Below, piece by piece: positions 8,014 through 18,104 of a stretch of 54,689 bases of DNA. The notes beneath the pieces were generated by a model. That model worked only from the letters and a program-made list of their open reading frames with translations. It was not told where the DNA came from and ran no database searches. The DNA is taken from assembly GCA_016933275.1 (NCBI GenBank), contig JAFGBI010000147.1, positions 1-54,689 on the forward strand, written 5' to 3'. Every line of letters starts with the position of its first letter. The stretch's first letter is position 1. The translations under genes and the position numbers were made by a program. The stretch is from Polyangiaceae bacterium. Its GTDB lineage: Bacteria; Myxococcota_A; Polyangia; Polyangiales; Polyangiaceae.

Positions 8014-8562
8014 CGTCCCGGGATCGAGTCTACGTCGGCGGTCCTGTGCCCGGGCCAACCCAACGTCGGATGCTCCGATAGGGCGACGACCAGCACCGGC
8101 CAGACACGACGCCGGGGTTGAGCGAGTCAGGGGGTCTTCCCCAGAGATCACACCTCGTCCAGGTCGGAGCACGGTCCGCGGCGACGCGCCCGGCGCGAAG
8201 GTCAATCGAGACGGAAGGATCCTGCGTCGGTGAAACGCTGAGCCGCTCGTCCCTGGTGCCCGATTCTCCCAACATGGTCGGATTGCGCGAGGATGAACGC
8301 CCAATGACCCACCACGCGCCGGGCTGCGACCGGTGAACCCGCGATGTTCGTCGCCAAATGCGCGAATGCCCGGAGAACGGAGGCAGAAGGATGCCCTGGC
8401 GAGCCCCCAAAAAGACGCGTGGCCCGCCTCGCGCGGGACCGGTGAGGCGACTAATACTTTCGTCGGGTCTGGTCGGCGACTCGAGACCGCAGCTGGCGGA
8501 GATATCGCCGGACAGCAGCGGTGGACGCCGCTAGAGTAGTGCACGCCCTGCGAGGTGAGCGA
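8014..8562. other. Non-coding stretch before the cysteine-rich lipoprotein
   Basis: About 550 bases with no convincing gene; short open frames lack recognisable protein features. A candidate promoter for the next gene is CGGACA (8509-8514), 17 bases, TAGAGT (8532-8537). Nothing else was recognised. Confidence 0.4.
8509..8537 (+). promoter_or_regulatory. Candidate promoter of the cysteine-rich lipoprotein
   Basis: CGGACA (8509-8514) and TAGAGT (8532-8537) with a 17-base spacer, a fair match to a sigma-70 promoter. Transcription would begin near 8544, about 19 bases before the ATG at 8563. Confidence 0.35.
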
Positions 8563-10089
8563 ATGAAACCCCCGGCCGCCCTGTCCGTCGCACGTTGGCT
8601 CTTCGCGACGATCGCTCCCATCGTTTCCGCATGTTCGAGCGAGCCGACCGCGGGGACGAGCAGCTGCCCCTTCAGCTTCGTTCTCTGCGGCGAGGCCTGC
8701 GTCAACCTCCGAACCGATGCGGGCAACTGCGGAGCTTGCGGGTTCCCTTGTGGGGCGAACCAGGCCTGTGTCTCCTCCGTTTGCACGGCGGTGAGCGGCG
8801 ATACCTGCCAGGAGCCGCTTTCGGATTGCTCCGGGAGCTGCGTGGACCTCCAGAGCGACCTCGCAAACTGTGGCTCCTGCGGGAACGCCTGCCTCGCAGG
8901 TCAGTCCTGCAACGCTGGTGCCTGCAGCTGCCAGGAGGGCTTCGCCGCGTGCGACGGGGCCTGCATCGATGTCCTCACCGACCCGAACAACTGCGGGGGA
9001 TGCGGCGCAACCTGCGTGGTGGGCCAGAATTGCATCAACGGTGCATGCGAATGCAGCGCGGGACTCGCGTTCTGCTTCAGCGAGTGCGTCGATCTCCAAG
9101 GGAGCAGCAACAATTGCGGGATCTGCGGCAACGTATGCCAACCCGGACGCGTCTGCAGCGGCGGGGTGTGCCAGTCCACCTGCCAAGAGCCGACGATTCT
9201 CTGCAGCGGGGATTGTGTCATCCTGGCCAGCGACGTGAACAACTGCGGGGCCTGTGGCACACAGTGCCTCGTCGGGCAGTCCTGCGTCGAGGGGGTCTGC
9301 ACCTGCGACGGCGGTTTCCTCGAGTGCCGCGGGGAGTGCGTACCGAGCGACGTCAACAACTGCGGGGCCTGCGGCAACGACTGCCGGGCGAACCAGACCT
9401 GCGAGAACGGTGTCTGCGTCAGCCCGCCAACCGGGGGGACCGGCGGCACCGGCGGGGACGCGACGGGCGGTGGGAGTGGGCTCCGAACCGGCGGCACCTC
9501 GGGATTGGGCGGCACCCCGCTTGGCGGGGGCTCGAGCGTCCGTGGCGGATACCATGTGCACGGCGAGTGGAAAGGGAACGTGTGGACCGCGGTCGATCAG
9601 GCGAAGGTGGCCACCATCAGTCCTGCCAACTTCAGCAACCTCGCCACCGACGGACCCTACTGCGCTACGGGCACCGCGCCGGTGACGAGCGACTGGAGCG
9701 CGGTCGCCATGATCGGCTTCAACGTCAACCAGGCGCAGACCGAAGACGCGCCGCCCGGGACGTGGACTCCGACGAACCTGACGAGCGGCGGACTCGTCCT
9801 GAACGTGACCAACAGCGGGACGAACACCACCTTTCGGGCGCAGATCCACGGTCCGAACGGGGACACCGTCGCGGAGGAGCGCTGGTGCGCGAACCTCACC
9901 CAATTCGGCCAGGATGTCGTCATCCCCTGGACCAGCTTCAACACGGACTGCTGGGACAACTCGGGCAAGACCTACGCTGGCGAGCCCCTCGAGGCCGCTC
10001 TCGTGCTCGTCCCGGGGATGGGTACCAGCGACGCGAACCCGGTGGCGCGCGCCTTCGACTTCTGCGTCAACGACATCGGGCCGTCCTAG
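8563..10089 (+). CDS. Cysteine-rich repeat lipoprotein with C-terminal beta-sandwich domain
   Basis: A 508-residue lipoprotein: signal ends in IVSAC with Cys24 as the lipid site. Residues about 30-285 hold seven or so copies of a Cys-rich unit of the form NCGxCGxxCxxxxxCxxGxC, each followed by a short CxxxCVDL-type segment; this repeat is frequent in Myxococcota surface proteins and is sometimes wrongly labelled tryptophan synthase alpha chain in databases. A Gly/Thr linker (GGTGGTGG) leads to a C-terminal domain of about 190 residues with many beta strands, Trp and three Cys (YCATG, RWCANL, DCWDNSGKTY), which looks like a carbohydrate-binding jelly roll. No catalytic residues were recognised. 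The start ATG follows GAGGTGAGCG. The Cys units probably stabilise a stalk by disulphides. Confidence 0.8.
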   Translation: MKPPAALSVARWLFATIAPIVSACSSEPTAGTSSCPFSFVLCGEACVNLRTDAGNCGACGFPCGANQACVSSVCTAVSGDTCQEPLSDCSGSCVDLQSDLANCGSCGNACLAGQSCNAGACSCQEGFAACDGACIDVLTDPNNCGGCGATCVVGQNCINGACECSAGLAFCFSECVDLQGSSNNCGICGNVCQPGRVCSGGVCQSTCQEPTILCSGDCVILASDVNNCGACGTQCLVGQSCVEGVCTCDGGFLECRGECVPSDVNNCGACGNDCRANQTCENGVCVSPPTGGTGGTGGDATGGGSGLRTGGTSGLGGTPLGGGSSVRGGYHVHGEWKGNVWTAVDQAKVATISPANFSNLATDGPYCATGTAPVTSDWSAVAMIGFNVNQAQTEDAPPGTWTPTNLTSGGLVLNVTNSGTNTTFRAQIHGPNGDTVAEERWCANLTQFGQDVVIPWTSFNTDCWDNSGKTYAGEPLEAALVLVPGMGTSDANPVARAFDFCVNDIGPS

Positions 10090-10168
10090 GCCGGCGGAAC
10101 CGGAACCAAACAGGCCAGGCCATCAGCGGTCAGCGGTCAGGTAGAACGTGGAGACCCTGATCGCTGAC
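10089..10168. repeat. Structured intergenic repeat A, copy 2
   Basis: Second copy of the element at 4536-4606, beginning right after the lipoprotein stop codon. It holds the 20-base identity at 10116-10135, a short tandem CAGCGGT, and GTCAGCG (10129-10135) facing CGCTGAC (10162-10168), which repeats the stem seen in copy 1. Confidence 0.6.
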
Positions 10169-10243
10169 GCATAGTTGTTGATGGTCACGAGAACATTGAG
10201 AAATTCTCTGCCAGGTCCAGTCAGGATCACACCGCTGAGGGAC

Positions 10244-10402
10244 GAGAGCACGGATCAGGTTGCCAACAGCAACGGAGCCGCTGGAGACGTACCCATGCCC
10301 AGCGAGGGCACCTTGTCCAACGGCGCCTCGGGCGAGATCTGCTGCCGGTCCGGTGCTCTAGGTTGTTGATTTGACGCAGCAATCAACCTGATTGCTGCTC
10401 TA
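10244..10402. repeat. Dispersed structured repeat B, copy 1
   Basis: About 159 bases that match 28846-29002. The right 49 bases (10352-10400) differ at one position; the left arm (10253-10274) differs at two of 22; the middle 60 bases are unrelated. Inside the conserved right end is a perfect 10-bp hairpin with a 3-base loop (GCAGCAATCA, ACC, TGATTGCTGC; 10376-10398). The outer arms (GAGCAC... and ...GGTGCTC) can also pair. It lies between the ends of two convergent genes, the lipoprotein and topA. Confidence 0.8.
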
Positions 10403-10405
10403 GGG

Positions 10406-10451
10406 AGTGTCTTCAGATTGCCGGTTCGAGCCCGAGCCCGTTGAAGACACT
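10406..10451 (-). terminator. 10-bp inverted repeat downstream of topA
   Basis: AGTGTCTTCA (10406-10415) and TGAAGACACT (10442-10451) are perfect complements separated by 26 bases that include a short GC-rich inner pairing. It begins 9 bases after the topA stop codon in the direction of transcription, so it is a likely 3' end structure; there is no clear U-run. Confidence 0.5.
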
Positions 10452-10459
10452 TTCTCCCG

Positions 10460-13384
10460 TCAGGCCGATACCGGCGTCTCGCTCCCGGTCGCCTTGGTCC
10501 GCGTTGCCGGCTGCGGCTTCTCGGGGTTCCGAGCCGACGCCTCCGGTTCGCTAGCCTTGCTGGACGCGTCGGCCGCGGCTGCCTTCTTCGCCGGCGTCCG
10601 CTTCTGTTTGGTCGGGACGGCGCTCGCCGGCTTCTTCGCGGCCGTCCGCTTGGCCGCCGGCGACTTCTTCGCTGCCGGGGCGGCGTCCGCAGCGCCGCGG
10701 GTCGGCTTGCCGTTGCCGCTGGTCGGCTTCTTCACTCGGGCTCCAGCCGCCTTCTTCCCACCCCGCTTGGGAGCGGACGGACCCCGGTCGCGACGCGCCT
10801 GGAGCAGCTCATGCGCTCGCTCGAGGGTGATCCCGCTCGGGGTGTCTCCCTTGTGGAGCGAGGCGTGGGTTTCACCGTCGGAGACGTAGGGACCGAAGCG
10901 TCCCTCGCGTACCGCGATGGGCTTGCCGGAGACGATGTCCGGTCCGAGCTCCCGGAGCGGCGCGGTCGCGCCGGCGTGACGCTTGCGTGTCCGGGGCTGC
11001 GCGAACAGGGCGAGCGCTTGCTCGAGCGTGATCGAGAAGAGCAGCGATTCGTTCTCGAGGCTGCGACTGTCGGTGCCGCGCGCAACGTACGGTCCGTAGC
11101 GCCCGAGCTGCGCGGTGATCGGCTGCCCTCCGCTCGGGTCGATGCCAACGGTGCGCGGGAGCGAGAGGAGACGGAGGGCGTCCTCGAGCGAAACACTCTC
11201 GAAGCTCATCGTCTGGAAGAGCGAGGACGTGCGTGGCTTCTCCTTCGTGTCGCCGTTCTCGCCAATCTGGACGTAAGCACCGAAGCGGCCACGGCGGACC
11301 ATCACGGGTTGCCCCGTCGTCGGGTCGACACCGAGATGACGATCGTCCGCGGGAGCGTCCAGAAGGTCGACAGCACGCGAGATCGTGAGCTCGTCCGGAG
11401 GAAGGTCGTCGGGCAAACGGGCGGTGGTTTCCCCGCGCTGCAGGTAGGCCCCGAACCGCCCCACCCGTACCAGGATCTCCCGTCCCGCGTCGTCCACCCC
11501 GAGGGAGAGGGAGTTGATGGCGCGCGCATCGATGGCGGCGAGCTCGTCCGCGACCAACGCGCGGAGGCCCCGATCCAGCGGGCGCCGCTCGGAACCCACC
11601 CCGTGTGCCCCTTTCGCGCCGAAGTAGAACCGCTCGAGCCAAGGCACCGCCTGCTGGTCGCCGTTGGCGATGGCGTCGAGGTCATCCTCCATGCGCGCGG
11701 TAAACTCGTAGTCTACCAGCTCCCCGAAGTGTTGCTTGAGCAGCGCTACGACGGCGAACGCGGTGAAGGATGGCACGAGGGCGGTGCCCTTCTGCCAGAC
11801 GTACCCGCGGTCGAGGATCGTCGTAATGATGGACGCATAGGTCGAAGGACGTCCAACCCCGAGCTCCTCCAACCGACGAACCAGCGACGCCTCGGTGTAG
11901 CGGGCCGGGGCCTGGGTCTCGTGACGCTTCGCCTCGAAGCTCCTCCCGCGGATCCGATCCTCTTCGGAGAGGGGCGGGAGCGGGCGCTCCTTGCTCTCGA
12001 TCTCGGCAGCTGGGTCATCGCTCCCCTCGACGTACGCCCGTAGGAACCCCGGAAAGCGGATGGTGTGACCGCTCACCGAGAACTCCACATCCCGACCATC
12101 GTGGAGGACAACTCCGAGGCGGAGGGAGACACTCTCTCCCTCCGCGTCACGCATCTCCGAGGCGATGGTCCGCATCCAGATGAGCTCGTATAGCCGCGCC
12201 TCGTCGGGGGGCACCTCTCCGCTGACCTGCTCGGGGCTCCGGAAGACGTCGCCAGCGGGACGGATGGCCTCGTGAGCCTCCTGCGCATTCTTGACCTTGC
12301 TCTTGTACACACGCGGGCTGCGCGTGAGGTACTCGGCACCGTAGAGTCGCCGGATCTGGTCACGCGCCGAAGCGATCGCGGAGTCCGACAGCGTGATGCT
12401 GTCCGTTCGCATGTACGTGATGTAGCCACTCTCGTAGAGGCGCTGCGCGGCCCGCATGGTGCGGGAGGCCGAGAAGCGCAGCTTCCTCCCTGCCTCCTGC
12501 TGGAGCGTCGAAGTCATGAACGGCGCCGATGGCGAACGGCGGCTCGGCTTCCGCTCCACGGCGCGCACGGAAAACTCCTGCCCTTCGGTGGCCGCGGCGA
12601 TCCCGCGCGCGGTCTCGGCGTCGATGAGCACCGCGTCTTCTCTCGCCAACGTCCCGTGAGCGTCGAAATCCCTACCGACCGCCACCCGTTGGCCGTCCAC
12701 CGCGGCCAGCGTGGCGACGAACCGCGGAGGGACCCGCCCGGGCACCTCGAAGGTACCGTCCACGTCCCAGTAGTCGGCGACGACGAAGTCCATCCGCTCA
12801 AGCTCACGCTCGACGACGATTCGGGTCGCCACGCTCTGGACACGCCCCGCGCTCAGGCGAGGCAGCACCTTCTTCCAGAGCACGGGGGACACCTCGTATC
12901 CGTACAGGCGGTCGAGGATCCTTCGCGCCTCTTGGGCGTCCACGAGCCGACGGTCGAGCTCACGCGGATTGGCGATCGCGGCTTCGATGGCCTTCCTCGT
13001 GATCTCATGAAAAACCATGCGTTGGACGGGCACCTTCGGCTTCAGCACCTCGAGGAGATGCCAAGCGATGCTCTCCCCCTCCCGATCCTCGTCCGTGGCA
13101 AGGTAGAGGGTGGAGGCGCCGGCGAGGAGACCCTTGAGCTTGGCGATCTGGGCCTTTTTGTCGGGAGCCACCACGTAGTACGGCTTGAACCCGTGCTCGA
13201 CATCCACCCCAAGCCGTGCCCAGGACTCCTTCTTCAACGCGGGTGGAACGTCCTTGGCATTGCGGGGCAGGTCGCGAATGTGGCCGATCGATGACTCGAC
13301 GACGTAGGAAGGTCCGAGAATCCCCCCAATGGTGCGCGCCTTCGCGGGCGACTCGACGATGACGAGGGACTTGGACCCAGCCAT
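10460..13384 (-). CDS. topA: DNA topoisomerase I
   Basis: A 974-residue type IA topoisomerase that relaxes negative supercoils by a 5'-phosphotyrosine intermediate. The TOPRIM domain opens the protein (LVIVESPAKA with Glu11; ATDEDREGE with Asp98/Asp100). The catalytic tyrosine is Tyr324 in YITYMRTDS. After the core, three to four C-terminal topoisomerase repeats are seen (GRFGAYVQIG, GRYGPYVARG, GRFGPYVSDG). The protein ends with about 120 residues rich in Lys, Ala and Pro. The tetracysteine zinc fingers of the E. coli enzyme are absent, so the C-terminus is of the actinobacterial/myxobacterial kind in which a basic tail helps DNA binding. The ATG at 13384 is chosen over an upstream in-frame start because the family begins MAxSKSLVIVESPAK. 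Confidence 0.97.
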   Translation of the reverse strand: MAGSKSLVIVESPAKARTIGGILGPSYVVESSIGHIRDLPRNAKDVPPALKKESWARLGVDVEHGFKPYYVVAPDKKAQIAKLKGLLAGASTLYLATDEDREGESIAWHLLEVLKPKVPVQRMVFHEITRKAIEAAIANPRELDRRLVDAQEARRILDRLYGYEVSPVLWKKVLPRLSAGRVQSVATRIVVERELERMDFVVADYWDVDGTFEVPGRVPPRFVATLAAVDGQRVAVGRDFDAHGTLAREDAVLIDAETARGIAAATEGQEFSVRAVERKPSRRSPSAPFMTSTLQQEAGRKLRFSASRTMRAAQRLYESGYITYMRTDSITLSDSAIASARDQIRRLYGAEYLTRSPRVYKSKVKNAQEAHEAIRPAGDVFRSPEQVSGEVPPDEARLYELIWMRTIASEMRDAEGESVSLRLGVVLHDGRDVEFSVSGHTIRFPGFLRAYVEGSDDPAAEIESKERPLPPLSEEDRIRGRSFEAKRHETQAPARYTEASLVRRLEELGVGRPSTYASIITTILDRGYVWQKGTALVPSFTAFAVVALLKQHFGELVDYEFTARMEDDLDAIANGDQQAVPWLERFYFGAKGAHGVGSERRPLDRGLRALVADELAAIDARAINSLSLGVDDAGREILVRVGRFGAYLQRGETTARLPDDLPPDELTISRAVDLLDAPADDRHLGVDPTTGQPVMVRRGRFGAYVQIGENGDTKEKPRTSSLFQTMSFESVSLEDALRLLSLPRTVGIDPSGGQPITAQLGRYGPYVARGTDSRSLENESLLFSITLEQALALFAQPRTRKRHAGATAPLRELGPDIVSGKPIAVREGRFGPYVSDGETHASLHKGDTPSGITLERAHELLQARRDRGPSAPKRGGKKAAGARVKKPTSGNGKPTRGAADAAPAAKKSPAAKRTAAKKPASAVPTKQKRTPAKKAAAADASSKASEPEASARNPEKPQPATRTKATGSETPVSA

Positions 13385-13394
13385 GGTGGGCGTT

Positions 13395-13423
13395 CGGCTA
13401 CAATCCGGGTCCCCCCCTGTCAA
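13395..13423 (-). promoter_or_regulatory. Candidate topA promoter
   Basis: On the minus strand TTGACA (13418-13423), 17 bases, TAGCCG (13395-13400). The -35 is perfect, the -10 weak. Transcription would begin about 13388, only a few bases before the ATG at 13384, so the mRNA would be nearly leaderless. Confidence 0.45.
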
Positions 13424-13695
13424 GGTTGGCACCCCCGGTCCCGCCCCCCAGAAGGCACAAGAAGAATCAACCATTCTGAGTAGTTATGAGAAATCGCGGG
13501 AGGGGGGGCAGATCACTGCCAACTGGAGGCAGGTCGACCCGATGCCGGCCGTTCGCCCGCGATGCCGGCGCCTGGACCGGCTAGTCGGCCTTCTGGCGGG
13601 GGTGTGGCGGCCGAGGGGCCGGCTCCCGTTCACCGCTTGCGCCAGCCCCGTTCGGCGGGGTCGGGACTCGGCCGCCGCCGGCTCGTCGGCACCGG
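13424..13695. other. Non-coding stretch between topA promoter and MBL-fold gene
   Basis: About 270 bases with no gene recognised. It separates the MBL-fold gene from topA, which lies downstream on the same strand; with the topA promoter the gap is 311 bases. Confidence 0.4.
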
Positions 13696-14517
13696 TCAGC
13701 CAAGGGTGATGTGGGTACGTTCGCGGGCGACGAAGGCGTCGCTCCACATCGCAGATGCGTCGCGCTCGACCGCGTCCATGAACGAATCCTCGTGGTCGGG
13801 ATCGTGGTGGAAGATGGCTAGCCGCTTCACCTGAGCCATGCGGCAAAGGCGCACCGCTTCCTGCCAGGTCGAGTGTCCCCAGCCGATGTGCCGAGGAAAC
13901 TCCTCGTCCGTATACGTCGAGTCGTACACGACGAGGTCCGCGCCCTCGATCAGCCCGAGCACGTTCTGGTCGGGCGTACCGAGCACATGCTCCGTGTCGG
14001 TGACGTAGCACAGCGACCTTCCCACATACTCGATCCGGTAGCCCGTGGCCCCGTTCGGGTGGTTGAGCGACGCGGTCGTGACAATCACGTCACTCCCCAG
14101 GCGGAATCGATCCCCCGCGACAAAGTCGGAGAACTCGAGCCGCGCCCGCATCGTCTCGAGCGGCACGGGGAAGGTGGGTCCGGCCATCTGGCCCGAGAGC
14201 ACGTTGCGGACCCCTCCCGCCCCGAGGTGCCCGGCCATGATCTCGAAGTGACGATCCGGCAGATATGCGGGCTTGAAGAACGGGAACCCGTTGATGTGGT
14301 CCCAATGGGTATGGGTCAAGAGCAGCCAGGCGTGACGGTGGTCGGCGTGCAGGAACCGGTTGCCAAGCTCACGCAGCCCGGTGCCGGCGTCGAGGATGAT
14401 CCGGACTTCGCCAGCAGTCACCTCGACGCAGCTCGTGTTGCCACCGAACTGCACGTGGTTGGGCGACGGGCAGGCGATGCTACCCCGGACTCCCCAGAAC
14501 TCCACGTCGAGTCCCAT
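13696..14517 (-). CDS. Metallo-beta-lactamase-fold hydrolase
   Basis: A 273-residue cytoplasmic metal-dependent hydrolase. The start (LDVEFWGVRGSIACPSP) is typical of a group that includes PhnP-like and cyclic-nucleotide phosphodiesterase-like proteins. The metal motif is LTHTHWDHINGFPFF (HxHxDH), a second metal residue is in TDTEHV (Asp), and SLNHPNGATGYRIE supplies the later histidine; the last metal ligand is in FHHDPDHED. The substrate is unknown; phosphodiester cleavage of a nucleotide or cyclic nucleotide is the likeliest. The start ATG at 14517 is preferred; a GTG at 14547 would add ten residues. It may be cotranscribed with topA, but the 311-base gap and a topA promoter argue against full dependence. 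Confidence 0.85.
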   Translation of the reverse strand: MGLDVEFWGVRGSIACPSPNHVQFGGNTSCVEVTAGEVRIILDAGTGLRELGNRFLHADHRHAWLLLTHTHWDHINGFPFFKPAYLPDRHFEIMAGHLGAGGVRNVLSGQMAGPTFPVPLETMRARLEFSDFVAGDRFRLGSDVIVTTASLNHPNGATGYRIEYVGRSLCYVTDTEHVLGTPDQNVLGLIEGADLVVYDSTYTDEEFPRHIGWGHSTWQEAVRLCRMAQVKRLAIFHHDPDHEDSFMDAVERDASAMWSDAFVARERTHITLG

Positions 14518-14743
14518 GATGCGGCCTAGGGGATAGCAGTCGCACACCTAGCGCAGCATCTGCAAGGCCCATCCGCGCCGACCCGGTCGGATGGACCACC
14601 CACCTCGCGTGGCTCTCGACCCACGCCCGAACCGCGGGACCAACCGCCAGGGAAACCCTGGTCCTCGGCCCCGACCCCCTCGTTCGGCAGAAAAGAACGT
14701 TGTCGAGGACCGACGCCGCGTTCTCCCCGACCGGGAAGCCCCC

Positions 14744-14773
14744 TTGCCCTGACCCGCCCCTCCCCTCTAGCAT
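14744..14773 (+). promoter_or_regulatory. Candidate promoter of the DUF4846-type lipoprotein
   Basis: TTGCCC (14744-14749), 18 bases, TAGCAT (14768-14773). Predicted transcription start is near 14780, just before a GTG at 14785 and 50 bases before the ATG at 14830. Confidence 0.35.
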
Positions 14774-14829
14774 CCAAGCGCCCAGTGCGTTCCTTTCGCG
14801 TTACCGGGCGACCGAGAGCATCGAGCCCC

Positions 14830-15876
14830 ATGCAGTCATCTTCGGCGACCCCACGGCCATTGCACTCCTCTGCCATCGCGGCCGTCGTGGCGGCCGTCGT
14901 CGCGACCGTGGCAACGGCCTGCCGAGAGAAGCCACCCGGGCCGGCCCCGGCTGCCAGCGCGATCGGATCGACGAGCGCCCCCTCCGCCCCCTCCGCCAGC
15001 GCGCCCGCCACACCCGCGCCATCCGCAACACCGAGCGCGAGCACCGGCGCCGACCCCGGACGGTATGCGTGGTTGGCCGACCCGTCGCGGACCGGCGTAC
15101 CCGCGGCGGCCACCCTCGCGAGTGCGATCCCGACGCCCCCCGGGTGGGAGCGGATCGCGGTGCCACCGCAGTCCTTCTCCGCTTGGCTCCGGGACCTCCC
15201 GCTCGCCGCACCGGGAACGCCGGTGAAAAACTGGCGTGGCGACGAGGTGTACCCGGGCAACGAGGAGTACGTGCAGGCGGTCGTTGCGATCGACGTCGGC
15301 AAGGGGGATCTCCAGCAGAGCTCCGACGTCATCCTCCGACTCCATGCCGAATGGCAATGGTGGCAGGGCAAGCGGGACATGACGTACCTGGCCGCCACCA
15401 AGGATTCGATGTCGTATGCGGACTACTGCAGCGGCAAGCGCCCCCTCGCGCAAGGGCCGCACATCTACTGGGTGAAGCAGCGAGACCCGAACGACCCCAA
15501 TGACCGCGGCGCGTTCCGTGACTTCCTCGACGTGGTCTTCATGTGGGCGAACAGCACGGCGGTGCGAATGCAGAGCGAGGTCGTCGCGCCCGCCGACCTC
15601 GCGCCGGGTGATTTCTTCCTCCAACGCGACAAGAGCGGCCACGCCGTGGTGATCCTCGACGTGGTAGCCAAGCCGAGCGGTGACCGCCTCGCGCTGCTCG
15701 GTCAAGCGCTGACTCCGGCCATGAACATCCACGTCCTCAGACCGGGACGCGGAACCGCCTGGTTCAGTCTGAGGCCGACCGAGCCCCTCCTCACACCCCA
15801 CAACAAGGAGTTCGCCTGGTCGGATCTGCGGCGCCTCCGCACCTCCGCGGGCGACGCGAAGGCAGACGCTCCCTGA
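14830..15876 (+). CDS. DUF4846-type lipoprotein
   Basis: A 348-residue lipoprotein: a hydrophobic run ends in VATAC, giving the lipidated Cys at residue 31, followed by a Pro/Ala/Ser-rich linker. The mature part has the hallmarks of the DUF4846 family: IPTPPGWERI, SFSAWLRDLPL, AVVAIDVGKGDLQQSSD, VILRLHAEW, and DLAPGDFFLQ with GHAVVILDV near the end. The function of the family is not established; the GDFF...GHAVVILD part resembles a C40/CHAP peptidase ending, and a cell-wall role has been suspected on that ground. The ATG at 14830 gives an ordinary signal peptide; a GTG at 14785 is the alternative. It is a single gene between divergent and downstream promoters. Confidence 0.8.
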   Translation: MQSSSATPRPLHSSAIAAVVAAVVATVATACREKPPGPAPAASAIGSTSAPSAPSASAPATPAPSATPSASTGADPGRYAWLADPSRTGVPAAATLASAIPTPPGWERIAVPPQSFSAWLRDLPLAAPGTPVKNWRGDEVYPGNEEYVQAVVAIDVGKGDLQQSSDVILRLHAEWQWWQGKRDMTYLAATKDSMSYADYCSGKRPLAQGPHIYWVKQRDPNDPNDRGAFRDFLDVVFMWANSTAVRMQSEVVAPADLAPGDFFLQRDKSGHAVVILDVVAKPSGDRLALLGQALTPAMNIHVLRPGRGTAWFSLRPTEPLLTPHNKEFAWSDLRRLRTSAGDAKADAP

Positions 15877-15948
15877 CCAACCCGGGCCGGAGCCGATGAG
15901 CCGCCGGGAGGCTCGTGAATGGCCGGAGCGCCGAGTGAAAAAAGGCCC

Positions 15949-15978
15949 TTGACTCGGGCGGGTACTGCCTCCCACACT
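15949..15978 (+). promoter_or_regulatory. Candidate ilv operon promoter
   Basis: TTGACT (15949-15954), 18 bases, CACACT (15973-15978). The -10 keeps the A at position 2 and T at position 6. Transcription would start near 15985, five bases before the leader peptide ATG. Confidence 0.45.
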
Positions 15979-15989
15979 CCAAAGCGTTC

Positions 15990-16148
15990 ATGACTCACCC
16001 CGCCGCTACCTATCGTCTCTTCGCCGCCACCGCGCGGCGCGACGCGTCGGAGGCGTATGCCGTCCTGGTGGGTGCGCTGCCCGCAAACGAGTCCCTCGGG
16101 TTGCTTCCCGTCGAGGTACTCATTTGCCCGGGTGCGGCGGCCGCCTGA
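15990..16148 (+). CDS. Putative ilv leader peptide (attenuation)
   Basis: A 52-codon frame from ATG 15990 to TGA 16146-16148. Its second half (AVLVGALPANESLGLLPVEV then LIC) is dense in Val, Leu and Ile: eleven of 25 residues. It ends 28 bases before a strong intrinsic terminator and 145 bases before ilvB. Its last codons (16130-16143) can pair with the 5' arm of that terminator. The layout is that of a ribosome-controlled attenuator leader. The GC-rich genome makes chance open frames common, so translation is inferred, not shown. Confidence 0.6.
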   Translation: MTHPAATYRLFAATARRDASEAYAVLVGALPANESLGLLPVEVLICPGAAAA

Positions 16149-16188
16149 CGAGCACGAGCGAAATCGAGACTCCCCGGCCCCCGCACCC
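16130..16188 (+). promoter_or_regulatory. Antiterminator pairing of the ilv attenuator
   Basis: GGGTGCGGCGGCCG (16130-16143) is complementary to CGGCCCCCGCACCC (16175-16188) at 13 of 14 positions. Because 16177-16187 is also the 5' arm of the terminator, the two structures exclude each other. A ribosome stalled at the LLPVEVLI codons would leave 16130-16143 free (read-through); one that reaches the stop codon would cover it (termination). Confidence 0.6.
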
Positions 16189-16214
16189 GAGCAACGGTGC
16201 GGGGGCTTTGGTTT
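16177..16214 (+). terminator. Intrinsic terminator of the ilv attenuator
   Basis: GCCCCCGCACC (16177-16187) and GGTGCGGGGGC (16196-16206) form an 11-bp perfect stem with an 8-base loop, followed by TTTGGTTT. It precedes ilvB by 79 bases with no gene end before it other than the leader peptide, so it is an attenuator and not a simple gene terminator. Confidence 0.8.
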
Positions 16215-16292
16215 ATCACCCCACCCCATGCCCCAAGACCGACCGCCCAGCATCCACCGTCCTATCTTGACCTGCCGCGAGGAGGCCAGACC

Positions 16293-18100
<1,808 letters not shown>

Positions 18101-18104
<4 letters not shown>

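Noticed and set aside
8563..10089. Annotation as tryptophan synthase alpha chain, which is often attached to NCGxCG repeat proteins
   Set aside because: The protein is a lipoprotein with disulphide-type repeats and has no TIM-barrel; the real trpA is at 45124-45891.
10406..10451. tRNA-like T-arm (CCGGTTCGAGCCC) with matching outer arms
   Set aside because: The T-stem pairs at only three positions, there is no D-arm or anticodon arm, and the position fits a topA 3' hairpin better.
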